Of a DNA stretch of 64,000 bases, positions 25,323 through 34,757 are shown piece after piece; the stretch's first letter is position 1, and every line of letters starts with the position of its first letter. Position numbers and translations under genes: made by a program. Below the pieces are notes generated by a model that saw only the letters and a program-made list of their open reading frames with translations, was not told where the DNA came from and did no database searches. Origin of the DNA: Slackia isoflavoniconvertens (GTDB taxonomy: Bacteria > Actinomycetota > Coriobacteriia > Coriobacteriales > Eggerthellaceae); the NCBI RefSeq assembly GCF_003725955.1, contig NZ_QIBZ01000006.1, forward strand, positions 1-64,000. Direction: 5' to 3'.

Positions 25323-27172
25323 ACAATTGTCGGGTTTACGCTGCTGGCAGTATGGATGAAACGCTGCCCATGTTTTACGATGGCTCTATGCAAAATATAA
25401 AGGAACATACTGCCGATTTTGACGTTGCCGACTTTGAGCCCGAAGCGAACGAGCATTCATGCCCTCCGTGCGCCGTGGGGCCCTCGTTGCATGGCGACCG
25501 GGTCGGTGAACGGGCCGCGGGCCATGCTGGCGGCTGCGCCGTCGATCGAGTCGCAGGCTATGCTGACGATTGTGGCGACAGTCAAGCTGCTCGTTGCGTC
25601 GAGGGCCAAACTCGATGCTATGCTGGAGCCCAGGAAGAAGGCCGTGCTGGAGATCGAGTAGGGCGACGTTTTGGAGGCCGGGCCGACGACCGCGCTGAAA
25701 ATCGGGCCGAAAAGGATGATGGGAACTGCGTCGGAGGTCATTCCGAGAGTTGTTCTGAAGGTTGCGCCGAGGTTCGCGCTGGAGGCCGGGCCGACGATCG
25801 CGCCGAGGTTCGTGCCGGAGGTCGGACCGACGGTCGTGCACAGGCCGCTTCCCATTCGCAACTCGATGCTTCCGGCGAGGAAGACTTCGCCGGTTTCGTG
25901 AAGCACAATATCGCGTCGGGCGGTATTTTCGGTGGGGTGCCGGGAAAAGGCGCCGCGCCCCAGAATCGCAGCGCGACCGATTGGGGAATCGATGTTGCCG
26001 TCGCCCTTGTCGCCTTTGCGTTTGGCTGCGCCCAAATGGTGATTACCGCTTCTTCCGTTGTGCACGTTGATGCCGGTCCCTATGGATCGAGCTGGGTTAA
26101 TTACGTCCCTAATATTTATGCGTATTTGGCGGTTGCCCTTACGACTGCGCCGTTGATTCTTCGTCGTGAGGCACCGTGGTTCGTGCTCGCGCTCACGCTT
26201 GCATGCTATGTCTTCCTGTCGAATTCCATGGGCGGAACGGTTTCGCTTTCGCCCATAGGTCCCATCGTGGCTGTTTATACCGTGGCAAGCGAACGCGCCC
26301 GCGGCGAGGCTCTTGCGGCTGCGGCTGTGGTGGGCGTGTGTGCTGCGGTGGTTCCCATGGGCGCTTCAAGCGTCGCCATGGCGCTTGTGATGCGCATCGA
26401 AAACGTGGCATTTGTGGTGGTTGCCGCGTTGGGCGGTTTCGGCGTGCGCATGTACCATGCCTATATGGAAGAGACGCGCCGCCGCTTGGCTGAAGCTGAG
26501 CGAACGCGCGAAGAGCTTGCTGCGCGCCGCGTTGCCGACGAGCGCGTGCGCATCGCGCGTGAAGTGCATGACATCACGGCGCATTCCCTTTCTGCGGTCA
26601 CCATTCAGGCGGCAGCGGCGGAGCGCCTCATCGATTTGAACCCTGCCGCAGCGAAAGAGGCGATTGCCGATATTCGCTCGGTTTCGAAGTCGTCGCTCGA
26701 TGAAATTCGCTCACTTATTGGAGTGCTGCGCGGCGACGAGGCAGCCGAGCATGCCCCTGCCGAAGGCACCGAGCGCATGGGCGACGTCGTGTCGTTCTTG
26801 CAGCGCGCTGGCATCGAGGTCGATTTTGACGAAAGCGACTACGACAAGGCGCAGGTGCCCGCATTCGTCGATATGGCGTTGTTCTCGCTCGCGCGCGAGT
26901 CGGCTACCAATGCCGTGCGTCATGCCCATGCCGCACATATCTGCATTGAGTTGGCATCTTCCCCTTTGAAGGCAGTGCTCGTGTTTTCCGACGATGGCGT
27001 CGGCATGGGCAGTGGGGTGCGCGAGCATGCCGAAGGCCATGGCCTTGAGGGCATGGGCGAGAGAATCGAAGCGCTCAATGGCGCATTCACCATAGAAAGC
27101 GAGCCTGGTTGCGGATGCACGATTCGCGCCGAAGTACCCTTGGAGGTGGTACACGATGACGAGCATCGATGA
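25259..27172 (+). CDS. Two-component sensor histidine kinase (NarL-partner, HisKA_3 type) with low-complexity N-terminus
   Basis: The 637-residue product has several membrane segments at about 240-400 (WGIDVAVALVAFAFGCAQMV, YLAVALTTAPLILRREAPWF), then a dimerisation domain. The phospho-acceptor motif is RIAREVHDITAHSLSAVTIQ, with the His near residue 437. The HATPase_c domain includes SLARESATNAVRHAHA, VFSDDGVGMGSG, GLEGMGERIEALNGAF and GCTIRAEVPL. Residues about 75-205 are a strange Gly/Arg/Asp/Cys-rich tract with 12-residue repeats. The start at ATG 25259 is supported by GGGAAG upstream, but a start just before the membrane domain cannot be excluded. It overlaps the response regulator by 17 bases. 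The signal is unknown. Confidence 0.85.
   Translation: MEGCTMRRLWHENMPHSSTFLNNCRVYAAGSMDETLPMFYDGSMQNIKEHTADFDVADFEPEANEHSCPPCAVGPSLHGDRVGERAAGHAGGCAVDRVAGYADDCGDSQAARCVEGQTRCYAGAQEEGRAGDRVGRRFGGRADDRAENRAEKDDGNCVGGHSESCSEGCAEVRAGGRADDRAEVRAGGRTDGRAQAASHSQLDASGEEDFAGFVKHNIASGGIFGGVPGKGAAPQNRSATDWGIDVAVALVAFAFGCAQMVITASSVVHVDAGPYGSSWVNYVPNIYAYLAVALTTAPLILRREAPWFVLALTLACYVFLSNSMGGTVSLSPIGPIVAVYTVASERARGEALAAAAVVGVCAAVVPMGASSVAMALVMRIENVAFVVVAALGGFGVRMYHAYMEETRRRLAEAERTREELAARRVADERVRIAREVHDITAHSLSAVTIQAAAAERLIDLNPAAAKEAIADIRSVSKSSLDEIRSLIGVLRGDEAAEHAPAEGTERMGDVVSFLQRAGIEVDFDESDYDKAQVPAFVDMALFSLARESATNAVRHAHAAHICIELASSPLKAVLVFSDDGVGMGSGVREHAEGHGLEGMGERIEALNGAFTIESEPGCGCTIRAEVPLEVVHDDEHR
25766..25837 (+). 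repeat. 36-bp in-frame tandem repeat in the kinase gene
   Basis: Two adjacent 36-base units encode AEVRAGGRADDR and AEVRAGGRTDGR. They form the clearest part of a longer degenerate repeat region (about 25480-25845) that stays nearly stop-free in three frames. Confidence 0.8.
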
Positions 27173-27851
27173 GACGTGCGGCGGCGCACCCATTCGGGTT
27201 GCCATTGCCGATGACCAAGATCTGGTTCGTAAGGGCTTCAGGCTCATTCTTTCGTCGTTTCCCGGCATTGAAGTGGTGGGTGAGGCGGTCGATGGCGCCG
27301 ATGCCGTTGCATTGGCGCGTCGCATGCGTCCCGACGTGTTGCTCATGGACATTCGCATGCCGCGCAAAGATGGCATCGAGGCCTGCCGAGAGCTTGTGGG
27401 CGACCCCGATACGGCCGATGTCGCGGTGCTTATTCTCACGACATTCGACATCGACGAATACGTCTACGATGCGCTTGCGGCAGGTGCGAGCGGCTTCTTG
27501 CTGAAAGACGTCGATCCCGACGATTTGGCGCAGGCCATTCGCGTTGTGCATGAGGGCAATGCGCTTATTCAGCCGTCGATTACGCGCCGCTTGGTCGAAA
27601 CCTACGCCGCGTCGCGCAGCAAGGCGCGCTTCGATGGCACGCGCATCTCTGATCTTACCGATCGAGAGCGCGAGATTCTCACCATGGTCGGCAAGGGCAT
27701 GTCCAACGACGAAATCGCTGCCGAATTGGTGATTTCTCCCGCAACGGTTCGCACGCATGTGGGCCGCATCATGGTGAAGCTCGACGCTCACGATCGAGCC
27801 CAACTCGTGGTTGCCGCCTATGAAAGCGGTTTGGTGAAACCGGGCATGTAG
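27156..27851 (+). CDS. NarL/FixJ-family response regulator
   Basis: The 231-residue product has a receiver domain with acidic pocket IADDQDLVRKG, phospho-acceptor Asp about residue 65 (VLLMDIRMPRKDGIEA), the Thr switch in ILTTFD and the conserved Lys in FLLKDVD. A LuxR-type HTH follows at about 165-225 (LTDREREILTMVGKGMSNDE, then ELVISPATVRTHVGRIMVKL). GGAGGTGG lies before the ATG, which overlaps the kinase stop. Partnership with the upstream kinase is inferred from this overlap. Target genes are not evident. Confidence 0.94.
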   Translation: MTSIDETCGGAPIRVAIADDQDLVRKGFRLILSSFPGIEVVGEAVDGADAVALARRMRPDVLLMDIRMPRKDGIEACRELVGDPDTADVAVLILTTFDIDEYVYDALAAGASGFLLKDVDPDDLAQAIRVVHEGNALIQPSITRRLVETYAASRSKARFDGTRISDLTDREREILTMVGKGMSNDEIAAELVISPATVRTHVGRIMVKLDAHDRAQLVVAAYESGLVKPGM

Positions 27852-27956
27852 GGTACCTCAAGGAAAAAGGTAGCTGCTAATGCGCTCCTCTTGCCGCGCG
27901 ATCCATGGCGAAATCGTGGGGCGCTTTATGAAGAAGAGCGAATGGATGTTCTATTT

Positions 27957-27968
27957 CTGCTATTATGG
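27957..27968 (+). promoter_or_regulatory. Possible extended -10 element for uvrA
   Basis: TTTCTGCTATTATGG contains TG-n-TATTAT, an extended -10 form. It lies about 40 bases before the chosen GTG start. No clear -35 box or SOS (LexA) box was found, so this is tentative. Confidence 0.35.
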
Positions 27969-28003
27969 CGCGGTTGCAAATACTTGGCAGAAAGGTCGAG
28001 ATC

Positions 28004-30880
28004 GTGGCCAGCGATTCCATCGTCATCAAGGGCGCGCGTGAGCATAACCTGAAAAACGTCGACGTTACCATCCCTCGCGATAAGCTCGTGGTTATTACGG
28101 GCCTGTCGGGCTCGGGCAAGTCGTCGCTCGCGTTTGACACCATCTACGCCGAGGGCCAGCGCCGCTATGTGGAAAGCCTTTCCGCCTATGCCCGCCAATT
28201 TTTGGGGCAAATGAACAAGCCCGATCTTGATTCCATTGATGGCCTCTCTCCTGCGGTGGCGATTGACCAGAAAACCACGTCGAAAAATCCACGTTCAACG
28301 GTGGGCACTACGACGGAAATCTACGACTACCTGCGCCTTCTGTTCGCGCGCGTGGGCACGCCGCATTGTCCTGAATGTGGGCGCGAAATCAAGGCTCGCA
28401 CCACCGACCAAGTGACCGACGAGATTCTTGCGCTCGGCGAAGGTAAAAAAGCGCTCATCTTGGCGCCCGTCGTGGTCGGACGTAAGGGCGAGCACACGAA
28501 AATTCTTTCTGACCTGCAAAAAGAAGGCTTCTCGCGCGTGCGTATCGACGGCGTGGTGCAGCGTTTGGAAGGCGAGCCCGTCAAGCTCGACAAGAAGTTC
28601 AAGCACACGATCGACGTTGTGGTCGACCGCGTGGTGTTGAAGGCGTCTGCGACGAGCCGCATTGCCGAATCGGTTGAAACGGCGACGAAGCTTTCCGACG
28701 GTCGCGTAGTGTGCCACTTGGTCGATGAAGAGGTTCAAGAAGCCGACGGGCAGAAATCGACTCCGGGCTTCACGACGGTATGGCCGGGCGACCATTTCTA
28801 TTCGCTTGCCCTTGCATGTCCCGAGCATGGCCATTCGATGGATGAGCTGCAGCCGCGCGACTTCAGTTTTAATGCCCCCTATGGCGCCTGCCCCGATTGC
28901 GCGGGCCTCGGCAGCCGCGAGGAAGTCGATCCAAGCCTGCTCATCCCCGACCCGTCGCTGTCGCTGAACGAGGGCTGCATTGCGCCGTTCGCAACGGGCA
29001 ATTATTACCCCCAGGTTCTTCGCGCGGTATGCAAACATATGGGCGAAGACCCGGCAACCCCGTGGGAAGATTTGAAGAAGAAAACGCGCGATGTGCTGTT
29101 GTACGGCCTTAAGAGCGAAAAAGTTTTCGTCGACTACGTGACCGTCGACGGCCGCGAAACGGGCTGGAGCATCGATTGGGAAGGCGCCTGCGAAGCGGTT
29201 ATGGGCCGTTATAAAGACTCGACGAGCGATTCCCAGCGCGAAAAATACGAGAAGTATTTCGCTACCATTCCATGCGCGTCATGCGGCGGAAAGCGCCTGA
29301 AGCCCGAGATTCTCGCCGTGACTGTTGGCGGCAAGAATATCCACGAAGTATGCGACATGTCGGCCGCCGATGCGCTGGAGTTCTTCAGCAATCTGCAACT
29401 CGACGAGCGCCAGGCGTTCATCGCCGCGGCTATCGTGAAAGAGGTGCGTGCGCGCCTGCAGTTCTTGGTCGATGTGGGTCTTGATTATTTGACGCTCGAA
29501 CGTGGCACGGCGTCGCTTTCAGGCGGTGAGGCTCAGCGCATTCGCCTGGCCACGCAGATTGGTGCTGGCCTCATGGGCGTGTTGTACATTCTGGACGAGC
29601 CGTCCATCGGCCTGCATCAGCGCGACAACGAGCGCCTCATCGCCACGCTTGAACGCCTGCGCGATTTGGGTAACACGGTTATCGTCGTGGAGCATGACGA
29701 AGATACCATTCGCCACGCCGACTATGTTATCGATATGGGCCCTGGTGCGGGCGAGAAGGGCGGCCATGTGGTTGCCGCGGGCACTCCTGATGAAGTGGCG
29801 AGCGCCGAAGGGAGCTTCACGGCCGACTACCTGTCGGGCCGCCGCCGCATCGAGGTGCCTGAGGTTCGCCGCAAGCCCAAACGAGGCGCCATCAAACTCA
29901 CCGGTGCTTGCGAGAACAACCTGAAGAACGTGTCCATTTCCGTTGAGCTTGGCACGCTTACCGTGGTCACGGGCGTTTCGGGGTCGGGCAAAAGCTCGCT
30001 TATCACCGACACGCTTGCGCCTGCGCTCGCGAACCGCATCAATCACGCGCGCCATCGCACGGGCGAATACCGCAAGCTCACGGGCTACGAGGCGCTTGAT
30101 AAGATTGTCGATATCGACCAAAGCCCCATCGGTCGCACGCCGCGTTCGAATCCCGCGACGTATATCGGCTTGTGGGATGACATTCGCGCGCTGTTTGCGA
30201 GCACGCAGGAGGCGAAGGCACGCGGCTATGCGCCTGGCCGCTTCAGCTTCAATGTGAGCGGTGGCCGCTGCGAGGCGTGCAAAGGTGATGGCCAAATCAA
30301 AATCGAGATGCACTTCTTGCCCGATGTTTATGTGCCGTGCGAGGTGTGCGGCGGCATGCGCTATAACCGCGAGACCTTGCAGGTGACATACCGCGGCAAA
30401 AACGTGTACGACGTGCTCGATATGACGGTCGACGAGGCGCTCGAGTTTTTCAAGAACTTGCCGGGCTTGGCGCGTAAGCTCCAAACGCTGCACGATGTGG
30501 GCTTGGGCTACATTCGATTGGGCCAACCTGCCACCACGCTTTCGGGCGGCGAGGCTCAGCGCGTGAAGCTCGCGAGCGAGTTGCAGCGTCGTCAAACGGG
30601 TAAAACGTTCTACGTTCTCGACGAGCCCACCACGGGCCTGCATATGGAAGATGTGCGGCAGCTCCTTGATGTTTTGCAGCGTCTTGTCGATGCGGGGAAT
30701 ACGGTGCTCGTTATTGAGCATAATCTTGACGTTATTAAGACCGCCGACCGATTGATCGACCTCGGACCCGAAGGAGGCTCGCGCGGTGGTACCATTGTGG
30801 CCACGGGTACGCCCGAGCAGGTTGCGAAGGTCCCCGAAAGTCACACGGGTCGCTTCTTGCGAGATATTTTGAACGTCTAG
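28004..30880 (+). CDS. uvrA: Excinuclease ABC subunit A
   Basis: UvrA is the damage-recognition ATPase of nucleotide excision repair. The protein is about 958 residues with two ABC modules. Walker A motifs are [14 protein letters not shown] and [14 protein letters not shown]; signatures are [16 protein letters not shown] and [16 protein letters not shown]. Zinc-finger cysteines are seen in [27 protein letters not shown] and [11 protein letters not shown] chose GTG 28004 because GAAAGG precedes it and it gives the normal start [17 protein letters not shown]. An ATG at 27965 overlaps a TGCTATTAT sequence that looks like an extended -10 box. Confidence 0.95.
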   Translation: MASDSIVIKGAREHNLKNVDVTIPRDKLVVITGLSGSGKSSLAFDTIYAEGQRRYVESLSAYARQFLGQMNKPDLDSIDGLSPAVAIDQKTTSKNPRSTVGTTTEIYDYLRLLFARVGTPHCPECGREIKARTTDQVTDEILALGEGKKALILAPVVVGRKGEHTKILSDLQKEGFSRVRIDGVVQRLEGEPVKLDKKFKHTIDVVVDRVVLKASATSRIAESVETATKLSDGRVVCHLVDEEVQEADGQKSTPGFTTVWPGDHFYSLALACPEHGHSMDELQPRDFSFNAPYGACPDCAGLGSREEVDPSLLIPDPSLSLNEGCIAPFATGNYYPQVLRAVCKHMGEDPATPWEDLKKKTRDVLLYGLKSEKVFVDYVTVDGRETGWSIDWEGACEAVMGRYKDSTSDSQREKYEKYFATIPCASCGGKRLKPEILAVTVGGKNIHEVCDMSAADALEFFSNLQLDERQAFIAAAIVKEVRARLQFLVDVGLDYLTLERGTASLSGGEAQRIRLATQIGAGLMGVLYILDEPSIGLHQRDNERLIATLERLRDLGNTVIVVEHDEDTIRHADYVIDMGPGAGEKGGHVVAAGTPDEVASAEGSFTADYLSGRRRIEVPEVRRKPKRGAIKLTGACENNLKNVSISVELGTLTVVTGVSGSGKSSLITDTLAPALANRINHARHRTGEYRKLTGYEALDKIVDIDQSPIGRTPRSNPATYIGLWDDIRALFASTQEAKARGYAPGRFSFNVSGGRCEACKGDGQIKIEMHFLPDVYVPCEVCGGMRYNRETLQVTYRGKNVYDVLDMTVDEALEFFKNLPGLARKLQTLHDVGLGYIRLGQPATTLSGGEAQRVKLASELQRRQTGKTFYVLDEPTTGLHMEDVRQLLDVLQRLVDAGNTVLVIEHNLDVIKTADRLIDLGPEGGSRGGTIVATGTPEQVAKVPESHTGRFLRDILNV

Positions 30881-30919
30881 CCGCCCGTGCGCGGCTTGCG
30901 CGTTAAAGGGGGATGTTAC

Positions 30920-33238
30920 ATGCAGAAATCGCGGCCGCATTTCGCACGCGGCGTGCTTTTCGCTCTTATTGGAGGCGTGAGCTGGGCTTTTTCTGGCACA
31001 TGCGCAGAATTCCTTTTTGAGACGCAGCATCTCTCGCCGGCGTGGGTCACGTCGGTGCGATGCATGATTTCGGGCGTCGTGTTCCTGATTCTTGCGGCCA
31101 TCATCGATCGCGAGCGCTTTCTCGAAGCCGCCAAAAACAAGCGCGCGTGGGTTGCATTCGCGGTCAATGGCCTTTTCGGCACGGTGTTTTGCCAGTTCAC
31201 GTACCTCACGTCCATCAGCTACACCGATTCGGGCACTACGACCGTGCTTTCGATGGTGGGCTTGGCCTTGGTCATGGGCTACAGCTGTCGGGCAAGCCAT
31301 CGCCTGCCACGAAAACGTGAGGTGTTCGGCCTCATTCTCACGCTTGTCGGCGTCGTGCTCATTGCAACGAATGGCGACATTTCGAGTTTGGCTATGCCGC
31401 TGCCCGGCCTTGTGTGGGGCTTGCTTTCGGCTGTGGGCCTTGCTGCGTACAACATCATCCCCGTTAAGCTTATCGGACGCTATGGCAGCCTGGTCACCAT
31501 GGGTTTCTCGATGTTCGTGGCGGGCGTTTCCATGTGCTTTATCGAGCAGCCCTGGACGGTTTCCGTCGACGTGAATACCGAAGTGATTTTGGGCATGGCT
31601 GCGATTATCGTGGTTGGCACGGTCATCGCAGCGTGGATCTATATGCAAGCCATTGCCGATATCGGCGCGGTGAAGGCATCGATGATCGCCGCGGTCGAAC
31701 CTGTAGCTGCTACTATTTTCACGGTCACGCTGCTTGGGACGCGTTTCGAGCTCGTTGACCTTGTTGGCTTTGCGTGCATCGTTGCCATGGTGCTGCTTGT
31801 GAGTTCGAAACCCGATGACGAGCAAAAGCTTGCGGAAGATTTGGCAGGCAAAACAGGGGAAGAGGATACGGTTCCAACTCCCGAGTCCATTGAGCTCGCC
31901 CATGCTGAGGCCGCGATTCGTGCGGCGCGGGCTGTGCCGGGGTCGCAGGCTGCGCTTGAGGAAGTTCCCGCTCCCGAACCTGTTGTGCTGTGGGACCCTG
32001 CCATTTCCCAGAAGGCACGCGAAAAAGCCAACAGTGGCGAGCTTTCTCTGGAGGAGATGATTTGCTCTCCCGAAGCGGCCCATTTGGTTGACGCGAAGTC
32101 AAATACGAAAGACACCGTGCGTCATGGCGTGCGTGAAGGCATAGCGCTTGCCGTGTTCGGGTTTCTTGTTGCCGTCGGTTTCATAGCGCTTACAACGTAT
32201 ATTTCCGCTGGACATAATTTGAACTATGCCTCTACGGGCATCGACGACATCGCGGGCAATATGTCGGGGTATGGCGTGATTTTGTATGAGGGCACGGTTG
32301 AGTCTTCAGCTTCTGCCGAGTCTTCTTTGGCGAGCGACAATGCGCTGGGCTCCAACGAATCGGCTCGTATTGGCGAAAGCGCCAAATCGGACGAAGGCGC
32401 CAAAGAGGGCGCGTCGAGCACGAAAGGCGAATCGGACGAGCAGTCTGTCAAAGGCTTCGTGAAAATGGCTTTGGGCCTCGATTCCGAAACCGAGGCGGGC
32501 GTTCCGGGTTCGGCGAAGGCTTCGGAATCGACGGGCGCATCGGCCTCGACGTCTGGTTCGGCTTCCGACGATGCGAATGACCCCATGACGATGGACGAAG
32601 CGAAGGAAATCTACGAGGCGAAGAAGGCGACGGTTCTCGGGCTCGATGTGAGCGATTTGGAGCAGTACCAATTCGGTCGTATCGTCATGAAGGGCGGCCA
32701 TACCTATGGCATCGTGAGCATTACCGATGACGAGCTTGCCGCGCTTGATTTGCCGAAGGCGGCCACGACCACGAAAACCACCATTACGACATCGCGCGAG
32801 TCCCGCACATCGTCAGTGGGCTCGAGCGCGAAGGTTTCCACGAAGAGCGCGTACGCGAATGTGGCCGAACTGCTCGCCGATGTCGACGCCGATTCTATTG
32901 ACGAAGAGCTGGTTGCCCGCGTCGGTGACGTCATCGACCATTTCCGCAATGCTGGCGTTGATATCGTTGTCGTACTCACGCACGATGTTCGTCCCATGGC
33001 GGCGATCGATGGCGCCGATGTGGTGATTACCGTGCGAACCGATGAGCGTTTTTCGCAAAGCCAAATGATTAGCCATACGTTGTACGTCGATACACCCGAG
33101 GTCGGCTCGGTGGGCGCCTTGCTCGTTGCTCCCGGCAACGTGGTTTCGAGCCGCGTGCTTACGGGTGAAACGACGAGTGCGGGCGCGTCGACGAGCGCCG
33201 AGGGCAGCAATTCGTCGTACGTTGAGAAGGCCGATTAG
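30920..33238 (+). CDS. EamA/DMT transporter fused to a Ser-rich linker and CapA-like C-terminal region
   Basis: The product is about 772 residues. Residues 1-300 are a ten-helix EamA (drug/metabolite transporter) protein with two repeats (GVLFALIGGVSWAFSGTCAE; later AAIIVVGTVIAAWIYMQAIA, KASMIAAVEPVAATIF). A charged linker leads to another membrane helix at about 415-435 (GIALAVFGFLVAVGFIALTT). A low-complexity Ser/Ala/Glu tract follows, then a folded-looking part including AGVDIVVVLTHDVRPMAAID and HTLYVDTPEVGSVGALLVAP. The last part recalls CapA or nucleotidase-type phosphoesterases but lacks clear metal ligands. ATG 30920 follows AAAGGGGGATG. EamA proteins are normally about 300 residues; substrate and function are unknown. 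Confidence 0.8.
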   Translation: MQKSRPHFARGVLFALIGGVSWAFSGTCAEFLFETQHLSPAWVTSVRCMISGVVFLILAAIIDRERFLEAAKNKRAWVAFAVNGLFGTVFCQFTYLTSISYTDSGTTTVLSMVGLALVMGYSCRASHRLPRKREVFGLILTLVGVVLIATNGDISSLAMPLPGLVWGLLSAVGLAAYNIIPVKLIGRYGSLVTMGFSMFVAGVSMCFIEQPWTVSVDVNTEVILGMAAIIVVGTVIAAWIYMQAIADIGAVKASMIAAVEPVAATIFTVTLLGTRFELVDLVGFACIVAMVLLVSSKPDDEQKLAEDLAGKTGEEDTVPTPESIELAHAEAAIRAARAVPGSQAALEEVPAPEPVVLWDPAISQKAREKANSGELSLEEMICSPEAAHLVDAKSNTKDTVRHGVREGIALAVFGFLVAVGFIALTTYISAGHNLNYASTGIDDIAGNMSGYGVILYEGTVESSASAESSLASDNALGSNESARIGESAKSDEGAKEGASSTKGESDEQSVKGFVKMALGLDSETEAGVPGSAKASESTGASASTSGSASDDANDPMTMDEAKEIYEAKKATVLGLDVSDLEQYQFGRIVMKGGHTYGIVSITDDELAALDLPKAATTTKTTITTSRESRTSSVGSSAKVSTKSAYANVAELLADVDADSIDEELVARVGDVIDHFRNAGVDIVVVLTHDVRPMAAIDGADVVITVRTDERFSQSQMISHTLYVDTPEVGSVGALLVAPGNVVSSRVLTGETTSAGASTSAEGSNSSYVEKAD

Positions 33239-33267
33239 CCAGAGCGATTTTGGAAGAAGGATAACCA

Positions 33268-34620
33268 ATGCTGAATACCAATAACGAGAGTGCTATGTCC
33301 GTCGAGGCGCGCAAAGCAGCTTTGGAGCTCTCCGCTTTTATCGAGAAGTGCCCAAGCATGTTCCATACGACGGCCGAGATTTCCGATCGATTGAAGAGCG
33401 CGGGATTCACGTTCCTTCCTGAAGGCGAGGCGTGGAGCGTTGAGCGCGGCGGGAAGTATTTCACGACGCGCAATGGTTCAACGGTCGTCGCGTTCAAGGT
33501 GGGCGAGCAGCTCGACAATTACCATTTCCAAATCACCGCCGCGCATGGCGACTCGCCGACGTTCAAGCTCAAGGCGCAAAGCGAGCTCGAGGGTCCGAGC
33601 GAGTACATGCGCCTGAATACCGAGGTGTACGGTGGCGCTATCGACTACACGTGGTTTGATAAGCCGCTTGGTTTGGCGGGCCGCGTGCTCGTGCGCGAAG
33701 GCGGGCGCATCGAAAGCAGGTTGTACGATTCGGCCTGCGACGTCGCACTCATTCCTAGTTTGGCGATTCATATGGATCGCTCCGTGAACGAGAAGTTCTC
33801 TCCGAACCGTCAGACCGACCTTATGCCGCTGTTTTCGGCTGGTGCGCTCACGCGCGGCGCGCTTGATGAATACGTTGCTTCTGAGCTGGGGGTTTCTGCC
33901 GACCAGGTAATTTCTCGCGATATGTTCTTGGTGAATCGCCAAAAGCCCCAGCTGTGGGGCGCGGCCGAAGAATTCCTTTCAGCGCCCAAACTCGACGATT
34001 TGGCGTGCGCCTTTGTTTCGCTTGAGGCGTTTTTGGCTGTGGAAAACGACCGCGACGTATCGGTGTATTGCTGTTTCGACAACGAAGAGGTTGGATCGAA
34101 CACCAAGCAGGGCGCTATGTCCACGGTGCTGCGCGATACGCTTGAGCGCATGAATGCCGCGCTTGGCTTCTCGTGGGAAGATTATCACTGCGCCGTTGCG
34201 AAATCGATGCTTGTGAGCTGCGATAACGCTCATGCTTTGCATCCGAATCGACCCGAAGTGGCCGATGCGGAAAACCGTCCCGTTCTTGGCGGCGGCATGG
34301 TGGTCAAGGAGGCCGCGAACCAAAAATACTGCACCGACGCGTTTTCGCGTGCCGCGTTCCTTTCGGTATGCGAGGCGGCAGGCGTGCCCGTGCAAACGTT
34401 CGCCAACCGAAGCGATATGGCGGGCGGCTCCACTCTGGGCAACTTGTCGAACACTCAGGTGAGCATGCATGGCGTTGACGTGGGCTTGCCGCAACTCGCG
34501 ATGCATTCGAGCTATGAGACCTGCGCCGCGTGCGACGTGAAGCTTTCCATCGACGCGCTGAAGGCGTTCTTCGATGCGGAAATCGTCATCAACGGGTCCG
34601 ACTCTATCGAGCTGAAATAG
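33268..34620 (+). CDS. apeB: M18 family aminopeptidase
   Basis: M18 peptidases are dodecameric zinc aminopeptidases, often preferring acidic N-terminal residues. The 450-residue product shows ITAAHGDSPTFKLK (His-x-Asp metal site), IPSLAIHMDRSVNEKFSPNR, VYCCFDNEEVGSNTKQGAMS (Glu-Glu catalytic and metal site), SCDNAHALHPN and GLPQLAMHSSYETCAACDV (C-terminal His). All expected ligands are visible. AGAAGGATAACCA precedes the ATG. It follows the transporter fusion by 29 bases, so co-transcription is possible. Confidence 0.93.
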   Translation: MLNTNNESAMSVEARKAALELSAFIEKCPSMFHTTAEISDRLKSAGFTFLPEGEAWSVERGGKYFTTRNGSTVVAFKVGEQLDNYHFQITAAHGDSPTFKLKAQSELEGPSEYMRLNTEVYGGAIDYTWFDKPLGLAGRVLVREGGRIESRLYDSACDVALIPSLAIHMDRSVNEKFSPNRQTDLMPLFSAGALTRGALDEYVASELGVSADQVISRDMFLVNRQKPQLWGAAEEFLSAPKLDDLACAFVSLEAFLAVENDRDVSVYCCFDNEEVGSNTKQGAMSTVLRDTLERMNAALGFSWEDYHCAVAKSMLVSCDNAHALHPNRPEVADAENRPVLGGGMVVKEAANQKYCTDAFSRAAFLSVCEAAGVPVQTFANRSDMAGGSTLGNLSNTQVSMHGVDVGLPQLAMHSSYETCAACDVKLSIDALKAFFDAEIVINGSDSIELK

Positions 34621-34652
34621 GGAAGACCCCCGAACCGAATTTAGGAAGAGAG

Positions 34653-34692
34653 AAGCGGCGACCTTGGGGCATATGCTCGAAGGTCGCCGCTT
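34653..34692. terminator. Bidirectional terminator between apeB and degV
   Basis: A perfect 13-bp stem AAGCGGCGACCTT/AAGGTCGCCGCTT (34653-34665 and 34680-34692) is followed by TTG on the plus strand. It separates convergent genes. Confidence 0.85.
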
Positions 34693-34730
34693 TGCATTGC
34701 AGGCGCAGAAACGCCACCAACGGGCAATAA

Positions 34731-34751
34731 AAAAGCGCCCGAAGGCGCTTT
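34731..34751 (-). terminator. Intrinsic terminator of degV
   Basis: AAAAGCGCC/GGCGCTTT with a CGAA loop, followed on the minus strand by a run of T. It starts directly after the degV stop. Confidence 0.85.
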
Positions 34752-34757
34752 GGGGTG

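Noticed and set aside
29519-32083. Long minus-strand open frame opposite uvrA and the EamA fusion
   Set aside because: The plus strand encodes clear UvrA motifs across the same bases; the minus product has no domain and a His/Arg-rich shadow composition.
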